Source: an uncultured Eubacteriales bacterium
GTDB lineage: Bacteria > Bacillota > Clostridia > Oscillospirales > Oscillospiraceae
DNA length: 64,000 nucleotides
Assembly: GCA_900545495.1 (NCBI GenBank)
Contig: UQZJ01000005.1
Location: forward strand, 1-64,000
Reading direction: 5' to 3'
The position numbers and the translations under genes were made by a program. Shown here one piece after another: positions 8,511-16,779 of the stretch; position 1 is the stretch's first letter; each line of letters opens with the position of its first letter. The notes beneath the pieces are model-generated. The model was not told the DNA's origin, searched no databases, and saw only the letters and a program-made list of their open reading frames with translations.

Positions 8511-8936
8511 TCAGCAGAGCGCCTCCGCCTTGATCTCAAAAAGGGCGTCGTTGACCTCCGGCAGCGTCAGGCCGTGGCTCAGTCCGTAGATCAGGATGGC
8601 GTCCCGCTGCTCCCGCGGGTACAGCGGCGCATGGTGCGCCTGTACCAGCAGGCTCTGGGCTTCCTCCAGACTGGTGTGCAGACCGATACACAGGCACAAA
8701 AGCCGATCGCGGGAGGGGGTTCGCCGTCCCGAAAAGACCTGGTGCAGATAGACCTCGCTGATGCCGGAGGCCTTGGCCAGCGCCGACTTGGTGGTGTCCC
8801 GCGCCTCAAACAGTGCTTGCAGCGCATGGGGCAGGCTTCCTGCGCGGAAGCTGGCGGTGTTTTCCGAGAGAATGCGATCCAGATCGTTGGTATCCATCAG
8901 CTCGTGCAGAAGCTGGTTTGTGTTTTTCTCCATCAT
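8511..8936 (-). CDS. XRE-type helix-turn-helix protein
   Basis: A 141-residue protein with a cro/XRE-like helix-turn-helix at about residues 38-95 (HALQALFEARDTTKSALAKASGISEVYLHQVFSGRRTPSRDRLLCLCIGL). The C-terminal segment (YPREQRDAILIYGLSHGLTLPEVNDALFEIKAEAL) looks like a small helical domain. It is transcribed divergently from the protein kinase gene across about 170 bases, which suggests that it regulates the kinase operon or itself. Its target is unknown. Confidence 0.75.
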   Translation of the reverse strand: MMEKNTNQLLHELMDTNDLDRILSENTASFRAGSLPHALQALFEARDTTKSALAKASGISEVYLHQVFSGRRTPSRDRLLCLCIGLHTSLEEAQSLLVQAHHAPLYPREQRDAILIYGLSHGLTLPEVNDALFEIKAEALC

Positions 8937-9051
8937 GGCGCAGCCGTCCTTCTTATGTTATTATTTCCTATTTTACCCAATATCGACGAAAAAAACAATA
9001 TGCAGGCTGCATAGTCCGGCGTTTTTTCCGCCCCGCAGAGAGGCAAAATCC

Positions 9052-9080
9052 TTTACAGATATGCGGCGAACCGCTATACT
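9052..9080 (+). promoter_or_regulatory. Promoter of the kinase operon
   Basis: TTTACA (9052-9057), 17 bases, TATACT (9075-9080), about 28 bases before the GTG start. Confidence 0.8.
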
Positions 9081-9107
9081 AACTGATAGAAAAAAGGGGG
9101 GACGGTC

Positions 9108-9806
9108 GTGTACGATACGCTGATCCGAGCGGTAGAGACATATTTCGATGAGATCAAGGTGCTCAAGCGCGGGGCGCGGGGCACGGTGACGCTGGTGCGG
9201 CATCGGGACACGGGCAAGCGCTATATCTTCCGCTGCTTCGACGGCAGCGATGAGGTGTACCGCCGCCTCCTGACAGTGGACTGTCCCTATCTGCCCCGCA
9301 TCGAGGAGGCGGCGGAGTCCCGCGGCCGCGTGGCGGTGCTGGAGGAGTACGTGCAGGGCGACACGCTGCTGTACCTGCTGGAGGGCGGCGTGCTGGACTG
9401 GAGCGAGGCGCGGAAGGTAACGACGGACATCTGCGGGGCGCTGTGGGTGCTGCACAGCATGGGCGCGGTACACCGGGACGTGAAGGAGAGCAACGTCATC
9501 CTCCGAGGCGGCGACGCGGTGCTTATCGACTTTGACGCCTCCCGCATCGTCAAGCCGGAGCATCCCGCCGACACGGTGATCCTGGGTACCACCGGATATG
9601 CGGCGCCGGAGCAGTTCGGTATGTCTCAGACGGACGGCAGGGCGGATATCTATTCGCTGGGCGTGCTGCTGAACGTGATGCTGACGGGGCAGCACCCCTC
9701 CCGCCGGTTGGCGGAGGGCCATGCGGGGCGGATCGTCCGCCGCTGTACCATGATGAATCCCGACCAGCGGTTCCGCGATGTGCTGGAGCTGCGGGACGCT
9801 TTGTGA
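9108..9806 (+). CDS. Small Ser/Thr protein kinase-like protein with Arg at the beta3 Lys position
   Basis: A 232-residue cytosolic kinase domain with no membrane segment. Present: a degenerate Gly loop (KRGARGTV, 20-26), the catalytic loop VHRDVKESNVIL (D124, N129), the metal-binding DFD (D141) and the activation segment GTTGYAAPEQFG. The beta3 motif that normally supplies the ATP-binding Lys reads RYIFRCF, so the expected Lys is Arg42. The protein may be a weak kinase or pseudokinase, or use an altered ATP-anchoring residue. The start is GTG 9108 after AAAAAGGGGGGAC. The next gene begins 7 bases after the stop, so the two are probably co-translated. The domain is shorter than the usual 260-270 residues. 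Confidence 0.85.
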   Translation: MYDTLIRAVETYFDEIKVLKRGARGTVTLVRHRDTGKRYIFRCFDGSDEVYRRLLTVDCPYLPRIEEAAESRGRVAVLEEYVQGDTLLYLLEGGVLDWSEARKVTTDICGALWVLHSMGAVHRDVKESNVILRGGDAVLIDFDASRIVKPEHPADTVILGTTGYAAPEQFGMSQTDGRADIYSLGVLLNVMLTGQHPSRRLAEGHAGRIVRRCTMMNPDQRFRDVLELRDAL

Positions 9807-9813
9807 GGTCACT

Positions 9814-11148
9814 GTGAAAAAAGAGAAGTATTGTATCAAATGCGGCGCCGTGCTGCCGGAGGAGGCCTCCTTCTGCCCCTGCTGCACGGCCAGCCAGATG
9901 GAGCGCCGGTCCGTAGTGGCGCCGCCGTCCAACGGCGGCAGGAAGCGCCGCCGGGTATGGCTCTGTGCGGCGTTGGTACTGCTGCTGGCGGTGGCGGGCA
10001 TCTGGGCGCTGTCCGGCGGCGGAGCCGTCGGATATGACCCGCCTGTGCCGGATCCCCAGCAGCCGGACAGCCTGGAGGGGACGCTGAAGCAGGACACGGG
10101 GCAGGTGTGGTACGACGGGGCGGACGGTACGCTCTACCATGTATTTGCCTGCTTCAGTCCGCAGCCTGACGGCGGCGGTGTGCCCGCCAGCCACCGGAAG
10201 GAGCTGCTGCTCCGGGGTGAGGAGGGCAGCAGCCCGCTGTGCCTGTTTGTGGTGAAGGCGGATGACAGGGAGGAGGACGTGCGCGCGGCGTTTTCAGCGC
10301 TGGTGGAGCGTCATACCATTCAGGTTGTGGCACAGGAGGGCGACGCCTGCGTGGTGGACGCAGCCACAGACAACTACGCCGACGCCGGGGCGCTGTACGC
10401 CCACGAGCACCATGTCACCAGCAAATGCACCTATAACGACATTATCTGGACGCTGTATATGAAAAACGGCGACGAGATCACCCTGCGGCAGGTGGTGGAG
10501 TGCGGTGAGCAGCCCGTCCAGTCGTATAGCTGGGAGGACACGACGCTGGACACGACGGAGGCCTTGCAGACGCTGCTGGACAGGCTGACCGGGGAGGTCA
10601 GCTTTGAGACGGCTGTGACCATCTATCTGCCGGCGGTGACGTATGACCAGCCGCTGACCATCCGACGTCCCGTGAAGCTGGTGGCCCATGACGACGGTAC
10701 CACCTTTGCCTCGCCGGTGACGGTGGAGCGGCTGCCGGAGAATACGGTGGTGGATATGCACGTGGTGCTGCAGGGCTGCCGGCTCCGGGGCAGCGGCGGC
10801 ACCGGTATAAAGGCGCAGGCACCCACCTATCTCAATCGCTGCGAGATCTCCGGCTGGGATGTGGGTGCGCTGGCGGCGGACGGCGGCTGGATCTGGGTGC
10901 AGCGCTCCGATTTCAGCCGTAACGGCGTGGCGCTGTGCATCGACACCAATGGCAGCAGCTCCTGGAGCAGCAATATCTACGGCGGTCGCTTTATCCGCAA
11001 CGGCACCGCCATCCGGCTGGCGGAGATGCCGGGCGACTGGATGACTCTGCGGGTCCATGAGAGCGCTTTCTACGACAACGATACGCTGCTGGACAACCTC
11101 TGCGGTGCGGAGGTGGCATTTGATGAGAACTGCCTGGAGCAGACTTGA
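9814..11148 (+). CDS. Zinc-ribbon membrane protein with C-terminal beta-helix region
   Basis: A 444-residue protein. The N-terminal zinc ribbon is CIKC at 7-10 and CPCC at 21-24. A basic stretch and one membrane segment (about 48-66) follow, so the ribbon should face the cytosol and the rest the outside. A central region of unknown fold (about 80-270) precedes a right-handed beta-helix-like region (about 270-440) with recurring short strands such as VVLQGCRLRGSGGTGIKA and SDFSRNGVALCID. The start GTG 9814 is preferred because GTGAGG lies 5-10 bases upstream, overlapping the kinase stop. It may be a partner or substrate of the kinase. No enzymatic motif was recognised. Confidence 0.75.
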   Translation: MKKEKYCIKCGAVLPEEASFCPCCTASQMERRSVVAPPSNGGRKRRRVWLCAALVLLLAVAGIWALSGGGAVGYDPPVPDPQQPDSLEGTLKQDTGQVWYDGADGTLYHVFACFSPQPDGGGVPASHRKELLLRGEEGSSPLCLFVVKADDREEDVRAAFSALVERHTIQVVAQEGDACVVDAATDNYADAGALYAHEHHVTSKCTYNDIIWTLYMKNGDEITLRQVVECGEQPVQSYSWEDTTLDTTEALQTLLDRLTGEVSFETAVTIYLPAVTYDQPLTIRRPVKLVAHDDGTTFASPVTVERLPENTVVDMHVVLQGCRLRGSGGTGIKAQAPTYLNRCEISGWDVGALAADGGWIWVQRSDFSRNGVALCIDTNGSSSWSSNIYGGRFIRNGTAIRLAEMPGDWMTLRVHESAFYDNDTLLDNLCGAEVAFDENCLEQT

Positions 11149-11165
11149 ATGCGGATGTAAATAAG

Positions 11166-11205
11166 AAGCACCGTGTGGCCTTGATGCGCTGCACGGTGCT
11201 TTTTT
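11166..11205 (+). terminator. Terminator after the kinase operon
   Basis: AAGCACCGTG and CACGGTGCTT arms (11166-11175, 11192-11201) followed by a run of T. Confidence 0.85.
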
Positions 11206-11281
11206 CATATGGGAGGGCGGGGCGCATAGCGGGGGTGACACTGCTTGAATTTAGACGGGAAACAAGGAGCCCTATCTGTTT

Positions 11282-12826
11282 GTGAGTTACTCGCACAAAG
11301 ACTCCAACAGAGTGTACCCCGTTTTGGATGCCCTGTACGACAAGAAATACAGGATCTGGTATGATGAATCCTGCGAAAACGGAAATGATTTCCGCGACGA
11401 ATTGCGTGTGCGGATCGAGGCTGCGGATGCGATCCTGGTGTTCGTATCCCAAAATTCCATGGCCTCGCCCTTCTGCGGCATGGAGATCATTGTTGCACGA
11501 GAAAACGGAAAGCGGCTGTACCCCATTTATCTTGATAACGTGGAGCTTCCGCCGGCATTCCAGCTTCTTTTTGCGAATACGCACCACAGTACCGCAGATA
11601 ATCTGGATAAGCTGGTCCGGGCGATGGTACGCGACCTGCCTGCCACAGCAATGGATCGCCTGACCAAGAACAATGATGTCGTCGAGCGGTGCGAGGACAA
11701 CGGCACGGACATTGAGATCGACGAGGGGATCCGCATCATTGCTGACGGTGCGTTCAAGGATCGCATCCGCCTGCACCACATCAAATTGCCGTCGACCCTT
11801 GAAGAGATCGGGGAGGAAAGCTTCAGAGGATGCCGCAATTTGGAGGAAATGGATGTACCGGAAAAAACGGTCAAAATTCACACCAGCGCCTTTAGAGACT
11901 GCGTCAGCATGAAATCCTTGGTGGTACGGAATAACTGCATCAAGATCGGTGAGCGTGCATTTGAAAACTGTTCTGCACTGGAAGAGGTGGAGCTTCCCGA
12001 TGGGATCACGGAGATCTATGGCGGTGTATTCAACAGCTGCCGCAGCTTGAAGAGTATCAGACTGCCCGCGAACCTGACCATTTTGGGAGAAAGTGCGTTT
12101 GCCGATTGTGTGGGGCTCACCTCCATAACTCTGCCGGAGACGGTAACGAAGATCGACGACTTGGTTTTCAACGGCTGTACCAGCATTACCGAGATCAATA
12201 TGCAGGAAGGCGTCAGAAAAATTGGCAAGTCCGCCTTTAAAAACTGTACGTCGCTGGTAAAGGCGCAGCTTCCCTCTACAGTATCCAATATCGGTGACGC
12301 CCCCTTCAGAGGCTGCTCCGCCATCAGATCTATTCAGGTGGACAGCAAGAACAAATACTACAAATCTGCCCCCATCAAGCGTGATGGCAGCAACCATGTG
12401 CTGTTCAATAAAAACAAGTCCATCCTGATCGCCTATCCCGCCAGCAGCAGAGAGGTACAGTATGACATCCCGGACAGCGTTGTGCACGTTTGCGACTGGG
12501 CGTTTTGTGAGAGCAAGAAGCTCAACCGCATCACCATTCCCGACAGTGTCCGCGAGATCGGTGAAGGCGCGTTCAGCAACTGCTCACTGCTGGATGAGCT
12601 GGAGATTCCGGACAGCGTGGAGCGGATCGACGATTGCGCCTTCCGGGGCTGCACAAGTTTGGAAAAAATCATCATTCCTGACTCGGTCGTGGAATTGGGT
12701 TGGGGACTGTTTGACGGATGCGAAAAGACGGTGGTCGTGTACTGCAATGAAGGTTCCGCGATCTATGACTATTGCATCCGCAACAAGATCCGGCAGGATC
12801 GTATTCAAGCAAAGGACAACATTTAA
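11282..12826 (+). CDS. TIR domain protein with BspA-type leucine-rich repeats
   Basis: A 514-residue protein as drawn from GTG 11282. The first ~125 residues are a TIR domain: VSYSHKDSNRVYPVLDALYDKKYRIWYDE, then FVSQNSMASPFCGMEIIVA with the Glu (CGMEI) that is catalytic in NADase TIRs. Residues ~140-500 are about 13 BspA/LRR_5 repeats (pattern I..GAF..C..L..I.LP..V..IG). No signal peptide, so it is probably cytosolic. The start is uncertain: the frame reads EPYLF just before the GTG, typical of this family, but meets a TAG at 11252 without ATG, GTG or TTG; CTG 11276 with AAGGAG upstream is possible. A TTG at 11245 in another frame would encode NLDGKQ, suggesting a frameshift. The stop overlaps the next start. 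Confidence 0.85.
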   Translation: MSYSHKDSNRVYPVLDALYDKKYRIWYDESCENGNDFRDELRVRIEAADAILVFVSQNSMASPFCGMEIIVARENGKRLYPIYLDNVELPPAFQLLFANTHHSTADNLDKLVRAMVRDLPATAMDRLTKNNDVVERCEDNGTDIEIDEGIRIIADGAFKDRIRLHHIKLPSTLEEIGEESFRGCRNLEEMDVPEKTVKIHTSAFRDCVSMKSLVVRNNCIKIGERAFENCSALEEVELPDGITEIYGGVFNSCRSLKSIRLPANLTILGESAFADCVGLTSITLPETVTKIDDLVFNGCTSITEINMQEGVRKIGKSAFKNCTSLVKAQLPSTVSNIGDAPFRGCSAIRSIQVDSKNKYYKSAPIKRDGSNHVLFNKNKSILIAYPASSREVQYDIPDSVVHVCDWAFCESKKLNRITIPDSVREIGEGAFSNCSLLDELEIPDSVERIDDCAFRGCTSLEKIIIPDSVVELGWGLFDGCEKTVVVYCNEGSAIYDYCIRNKIRQDRIQAKDNI

Positions 12827-13953
12827 TGAATCTGTTATCTCAAGAAAAAGTGAAAAGCTTCGTGGCATTTTCGAAAAAGAATGTCGTTATGCTTGTCGCC
12901 CTTTTTGCGGCAGTGGTGACGAGCTTCATCGTCCCTGTGGACAGCACATACCTGGGGTATTTTGACCTGAAAACATTGACCTGCCTGTTTTGCGTGCTGG
13001 CGGTGGTGTGTGCGCTGAAAAATATCAACTTCTTTTATATGCTGGCCAGAAAAGTCGTGCAGCAGTTCAAAAACGCCAGGATGTGTGTATTGATACTGGT
13101 ATATATCACGTTCATTGGCTCTATGCTGATCGCAAACGATATGGCACTGCTGACGTTTCTGCCGCTGGGGTATTTTGTGCTGTCCTCCACGCAAAAAGAA
13201 AAATACATGGCGTTCACCTTTATCATGCAGAATATCGCCGCGAATTTGGGCGGCATGCTGACGCCGTTCGGAAACCCGCAGAATCTGTTTTTGTACACGA
13301 AGTTCAACATTCCCAACGGTGAATTTGTCGCGATCATGCTGCCGCCCTTCGCGATTTCTGTCGCGCTGATCACCTTATGCTGCATTGTGTTTGTGAAACC
13401 GGAGGAAATGGAACTGGAGAATAAGCGTCTGGAGGTCACACCGTGGCGTACAGTTGTCTACCTTCTACTGTTCACGCTGGCAATCGTCATTGTTTTCCGC
13501 GGAATACCGTACTGGGTCGGTCTGATCGTGATCCCTACCGCCCTGTTGTTCCTGGATCCAAAAGCACTAAAAATGGTGGATTACCCGCTGCTGCTTACGT
13601 TTGTATTTTTCTTCATCTTCGCCGGAAATATGGGACGGATCGAAGTGGTACGAAACTTCTTCTCGTCACTTCTTGCACGCAATACGCTGCTGTTCAGTAC
13701 ATTGAGCTGCCAGTGCATCAGTAACGTACCCTCGGCGATCCTGCTCTCGCAGTTTACGGACAACTATCCGGATCTGCTGGTTGGCGTAAATATCGGCGGC
13801 GTTGGAACACTGATTGCGTCGTTGGCAAGCCTTATCACATTCCGCGAGTATGTGCGCCACAACCCGGACAAGACAAAAAGCTATATTTGGCAGTTCTCTG
13901 CATTCAATTTCGGATTCCTCATCATATTGCTGCTGTTCATGTCCTTTATCTAA
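12826..13953 (+). CDS. Anion permease of the SLC13/ArsB-NhaD type
   Basis: A 375-residue integral membrane protein with about 10-11 hydrophobic helices. The conserved segment FTFIMQNIAANLGGMLTPFGNPQNLFLY and a second half with SCQCISNVPSAILLSQF match the ion transporter superfamily signature (NPQN and SNVPSA motifs) of ArsB, NhaD and citrate/SLC13 carriers. The substrate is not inferable. ATG 12826 overlaps the TIR-LRR stop (TAATG), implying translational coupling. GC is about 52 percent in sampled lines, against about 65 percent in hppA, so this pair is probably acquired. Confidence 0.8.
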   Translation: MNLLSQEKVKSFVAFSKKNVVMLVALFAAVVTSFIVPVDSTYLGYFDLKTLTCLFCVLAVVCALKNINFFYMLARKVVQQFKNARMCVLILVYITFIGSMLIANDMALLTFLPLGYFVLSSTQKEKYMAFTFIMQNIAANLGGMLTPFGNPQNLFLYTKFNIPNGEFVAIMLPPFAISVALITLCCIVFVKPEEMELENKRLEVTPWRTVVYLLLFTLAIVIVFRGIPYWVGLIVIPTALLFLDPKALKMVDYPLLLTFVFFFIFAGNMGRIEVVRNFFSSLLARNTLLFSTLSCQCISNVPSAILLSQFTDNYPDLLVGVNIGGVGTLIASLASLITFREYVRHNPDKTKSYIWQFSAFNFGFLIILLLFMSFI

Positions 13954-14087
13954 TGTGCGGCGCAGACGGCCGCGTCAGCCGCGAAGATTTCCTTGCATTT
14001 CATCCTGAAAAGGGCGTATGCTATTGGCAAATACACGCCGCGCCATCTGTCTGGGCGGTCAACGGCTGTAACCCTTCGAAACGATAC

Positions 14088-14120
14088 AAAAGGCCCTCCG
14101 GCGCAGCCGGAGGGCCTTTT
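14088..14120. terminator. Bidirectional terminator between permease and LysR gene
   Basis: Arms of 15 bp (14088-14102, 14106-14120) start with AAAA and end with TTTT, so it can work on both strands. Confidence 0.85.
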
Positions 14121-14132
14121 CGTCATGCTGTT

Positions 14133-15017
14133 TTACTTGCCGCCGTTTTCCGCTACCCAGCCACGGACGTACTCCACAAAGCGGCGGGTGGAGGCGGACA
14201 GCGCCTTCTCGTCCTTTACCGCGATGCCGATGTTCCGGTAAAACGTCATGGGCGGGCGGCAGGCCGTCACCGGGTAGGGGCTGTGGCGCACCATCAGCTC
14301 CGGCAGCAGGCTGATGCCCAGCCCCTTGGATACCATGGCCAGAATGGTGCGGTCCTCCCGTGCGGTGTACTTCACGTTGGGCCGCATGCCCATCTCGTCA
14401 AAGGCCGCCCGGATCTCGTAGTCCTCGCCCTCCTCCAGCTGGATGAACGGCTCCTCCGCCAGCGCCTCCGCCGGAAAGGGGCTCGTATGGGCGTAGGGGT
14501 GGTCGCAGGGGACGATGACCTGCAGCTCGTCCCGGTGCAGCGCGTAGGTCTGCAGGCGCTTCACCGAGGGCAATCGCAGAAAGCCGCAGTCCACCGTACC
14601 CTTCAGGATCCACTCCTCCACCTGCTCATAGAAGTCGCTGGTGACCACGTCAAACTCGATGCTGGGGTACTGTCCGCCGAAGCTCTTGAGGATGGACGGC
14701 AGCCACTGGGCCGACACGCTGGAGAAGGTGGCGACCTTGACAAGACCGGCGTCCATGCCCCGCAGACTGGCTGCCGACTGCATCAGCGCGTGGTGGGCGG
14801 CGCACAGCTTTTCGATCTCAGGCAGCAGCGCCCGGCCATCCGCTGTCAGCACTACGCCGCCCCGATTGCGGCTCAGCAGCGTGACGCCCAGTTCCTCCTC
14901 CAGCGACTGCACCGCGTGGCTGACACCGGACTGGGTGAAGTTCAGCGCCTGCGCCGCCTTGGAGAAGTTGCCGCAGGCCGCCGTCTTCAGGAACATCTGA
15001 TATTTGGTTATGCTCAT
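14133..15017 (-). CDS. LysR-family transcriptional regulator
   Basis: A 294-residue LysR regulator of normal length. The N-terminal winged helix (1-60) reads MSITKYQMFLKTAACGNFSKAAQALNFTQSGVSHAVQSLE in outline. Residues ~88-290 are the periplasmic-binding-protein-like effector domain (VKVATFSSVSAQWLPSIL, GCFL-type hinge, GLGISLLPEL). The small zinc-ribbon gene lies divergently about 140 bases away. The permease gene is convergent and separated by a terminator, so it is not an obvious target. Effector and regulon are unknown. Shine-Dalgarno GAGGTGAGCGC precedes the ATG. Confidence 0.92.
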   Translation of the reverse strand: MSITKYQMFLKTAACGNFSKAAQALNFTQSGVSHAVQSLEEELGVTLLSRNRGGVVLTADGRALLPEIEKLCAAHHALMQSAASLRGMDAGLVKVATFSSVSAQWLPSILKSFGGQYPSIEFDVVTSDFYEQVEEWILKGTVDCGFLRLPSVKRLQTYALHRDELQVIVPCDHPYAHTSPFPAEALAEEPFIQLEEGEDYEIRAAFDEMGMRPNVKYTAREDRTILAMVSKGLGISLLPELMVRHSPYPVTACRPPMTFYRNIGIAVKDEKALSASTRRFVEYVRGWVAENGGK

Positions 15018-15084
15018 GCGCTCACCTCGTTTCTTGATTTATTCTATCATACATTTACTCATAGTTGCAAGTACAATAATGCGT

Positions 15085-15113
15085 TTTACAAATAATAAAT
15101 CCTGTGCTATGAT
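15085..15113 (+). promoter_or_regulatory. Promoter of the small zinc-ribbon gene
   Basis: TTTACA (15085-15090), 17 bases, TATGAT (15108-15113). Confidence 0.65.
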
Positions 15114-15158
15114 TCTATTGTCGACAGGAAAATTTGAAATATATGGAGGTAACGAATT

Positions 15159-15410
15159 ATGGCACTGGTAACGAAAACGATCCGCTGCGCTGTCTGCGGC
15201 AGCAGCGATGTAGCATACGATGGGAAGACCTATCACTGCGCCGCCTGTGGTACGGACAGCGACGCACCCATGTCCGCCGCCGATCTGGCTGTGGTGAACC
15301 GCATTGCCGCGCTGGGCGGTGACAACGAGGAGCTGACCCGTCTGCGCCGGCAGTACCGGAATCTGGACATCACCAGCTGGGATAGCGAAAACCGCCTGCA
15401 GATGAAGTAA
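15159..15410 (+). CDS. Small zinc-ribbon protein of unknown function
   Basis: An 83-residue protein. Residues 10-33 carry two CxxC knuckles (CAVC and CAAC, with Cys at about 10, 13, 28 and 31), the spacing of a zinc ribbon. The rest is charged and probably helical (MSAADLAVVNRIAALGGDNEELTRLRRQY). The start ATG follows ATATGGAGGTAACGAATT, a good Shine-Dalgarno. I do not recognise the family. It is monocistronic, with its own promoter. Confidence 0.75.
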   Translation: MALVTKTIRCAVCGSSDVAYDGKTYHCAACGTDSDAPMSAADLAVVNRIAALGGDNEELTRLRRQYRNLDITSWDSENRLQMK

Positions 15411-15424
15411 GGCGCACCAAACCG

Positions 15425-15469
15425 CACAATTTGTCTTTTCCGTTTTAAGCTTCACAATTTGTCTTTTCC
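15425..15469. repeat. 17-bp direct repeat
   Basis: CACAATTTGTCTTTTCC occurs at 15425-15441 and again at 15453-15469, separated by 11 bases. It lies just after the zinc-ribbon gene. Role unknown. Confidence 0.8.
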
Positions 15470-15625
15470 ATGGGGTTTACCCCTCTTTCCGTGTCCGGCT
15501 CCGGCCGGGCACGGTTTTTTTGTATCGAGCTCCCCGCGTCCGGTCTGGAGAACGCGGGGGAGAACGGCGCGGGAGCGACATTTTGGTGGAGACGGCGGAA
15601 CGATGGGCATACACTCGTCTTTTGC

Positions 15626-15654
15626 TGGACTTGCGCCGCAAAATCATGTATAAT
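15626..15654 (+). promoter_or_regulatory. Promoter of the coiled-coil protein gene
   Basis: TGGACT (15626-15631), 17 bases, perfect TATAAT (15649-15654). Confidence 0.65.
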
Positions 15655-15692
15655 GAGAGTGAAAATTTATAAAAGAGAAAGGACGAACGACC

Positions 15693-16202
15693 ATGACATA
15701 CACCTCTGCACAGGCCAATAAGCTGCTGAAAAAGCTGCACGACGAGCACGCCGCCCTGCTGGATCGGGAGAATCGCAGCAAGGAGTTCCGCGCCGCCATG
15801 GGCGAGGATGTGGAGTCCGTGCGCCCGGCCTACGACTATGCCGACACCCAGAATCGGCTGGCGGAGCTGGAGCAGCGTATCCGCAAGGTAAAGCACGCCA
15901 TCAATGTGTTCAACGCTACCCACGTTATCCCTGACTTCCACATGACCATCGACGAGATGCTGGTCTATATCCCCCAGCTCACCCAGCGGAAGAACAAGCT
16001 GGCGGAAATGAAGGCGCGGCTGCCCAAGGAGCGGGTGGAGGAGCAGTACGGGCGGCAGTCCAACATCATCGACTACACCTATGCCAACTACGATCTGGCC
16101 GCGGTGGAGGCGGACTACGAAGAGACTGCTGATGCGTTGTCTCGGGCGCAGCTGGCGCTGGATGCCGTGAACCAGCGGGATACCTTCGAGCTGGCGGAGT
16201 AA
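15693..16202 (+). CDS. Hypothetical coiled-coil protein
   Basis: A 169-residue soluble protein rich in Glu, Lys, Arg and Ala. Long heptad-like helices are likely at about 5-30, 50-75, 92-120 and 138-160 (NRLAELEQRIRKVKHAINVF, LTQRKNKLAEMKARL). A short conserved-looking block IPDFHMTIDEMLVYIPQL sits in the middle. No catalytic motif, signal peptide or membrane segment. The helical layout resembles DIP1984-like proteins, but I would not name it so from this evidence. Shine-Dalgarno AGAGAAAGGACG precedes ATG 15693. Confidence 0.7.
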   Translation: MTYTSAQANKLLKKLHDEHAALLDRENRSKEFRAAMGEDVESVRPAYDYADTQNRLAELEQRIRKVKHAINVFNATHVIPDFHMTIDEMLVYIPQLTQRKNKLAEMKARLPKERVEEQYGRQSNIIDYTYANYDLAAVEADYEETADALSRAQLALDAVNQRDTFELAE

Positions 16203-16250
16203 AAACCGTTCCGTTCCACTGTCTGCGCCGTTTTTATGAAAAGCAACGAC

Positions 16251-16295
16251 CTCCCACCGTGTTCAATGTTGTGAGGGAGGCGGGTTATTCTTTTT
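16251..16295 (+). terminator. Probable terminator after the coiled-coil gene
   Basis: CCTCCC (16251-16256) pairs with GGGAGG (16276-16281), with partial inner pairing, followed by GCGGGTTATTCTTTTTG. Confidence 0.45.
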
Positions 16296-16452
16296 GTTAT
16301 TGGTTATGCGGCCCCTGTTCAGTGTAGCGGGCATCAGGAAGCCACGGCTGCGGCAGCGGGAGAAAACTTTCCCCGGAGGTCGAAGTACGGTTATAGACCT
16401 CCGTGTTTACGAGAAAGCGCGTGCGAGTATCGCACGCGCTTTTGTGATGTAG

Positions 16453-16779
16453 GGCGCCTGTGCAAAAGAAAGCACCCCGTACCGCGTGACGATCAACGTC
16501 AAGGAACGGAGTGATGGCGAATATGTGTATAGCTTCAGCGCCGAACGGCAAAATGAAAGGCCGAGCACCCGGCGGACTTTACATGCCGACGTTACCCCGT
16601 CCGCTGAAAGCGGAAAGAGCAATGCTCAACCTTCTGATACTATTATACCCACTTCGGACGAAAAAAGCAACACAAAAATTGCCGAGCAGCAGCGCGGGAG
16701 TTCTGACCGTGAGATCCTTGCAGGGTATAATTCCGCTTCTTTTCCTGAGCGGAAAGGGCATGTTGTAGTTCCCAGGTAG
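16453..16779 (+). pseudogene. Remnant of a mobile-element gene (C-terminal fragment)
   Basis: The frame after a TAG at 16450 reads STPYRVTINVKERSDGEYVYSF followed by a polar, disordered tail with TRRTLHADV and IIPTSDEK. This pattern resembles the C terminus of nuclease-like or head-morphogenesis proteins encoded by clostridial phages and conjugative elements. There is no upstream gene body, and the frame ends inside the first CRISPR repeat. A GTG at 16486 could start a 97-residue product, but a decayed fragment is more likely. The rest of 16300-16450 shows no gene. Family assignment is tentative. Confidence 0.4.
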
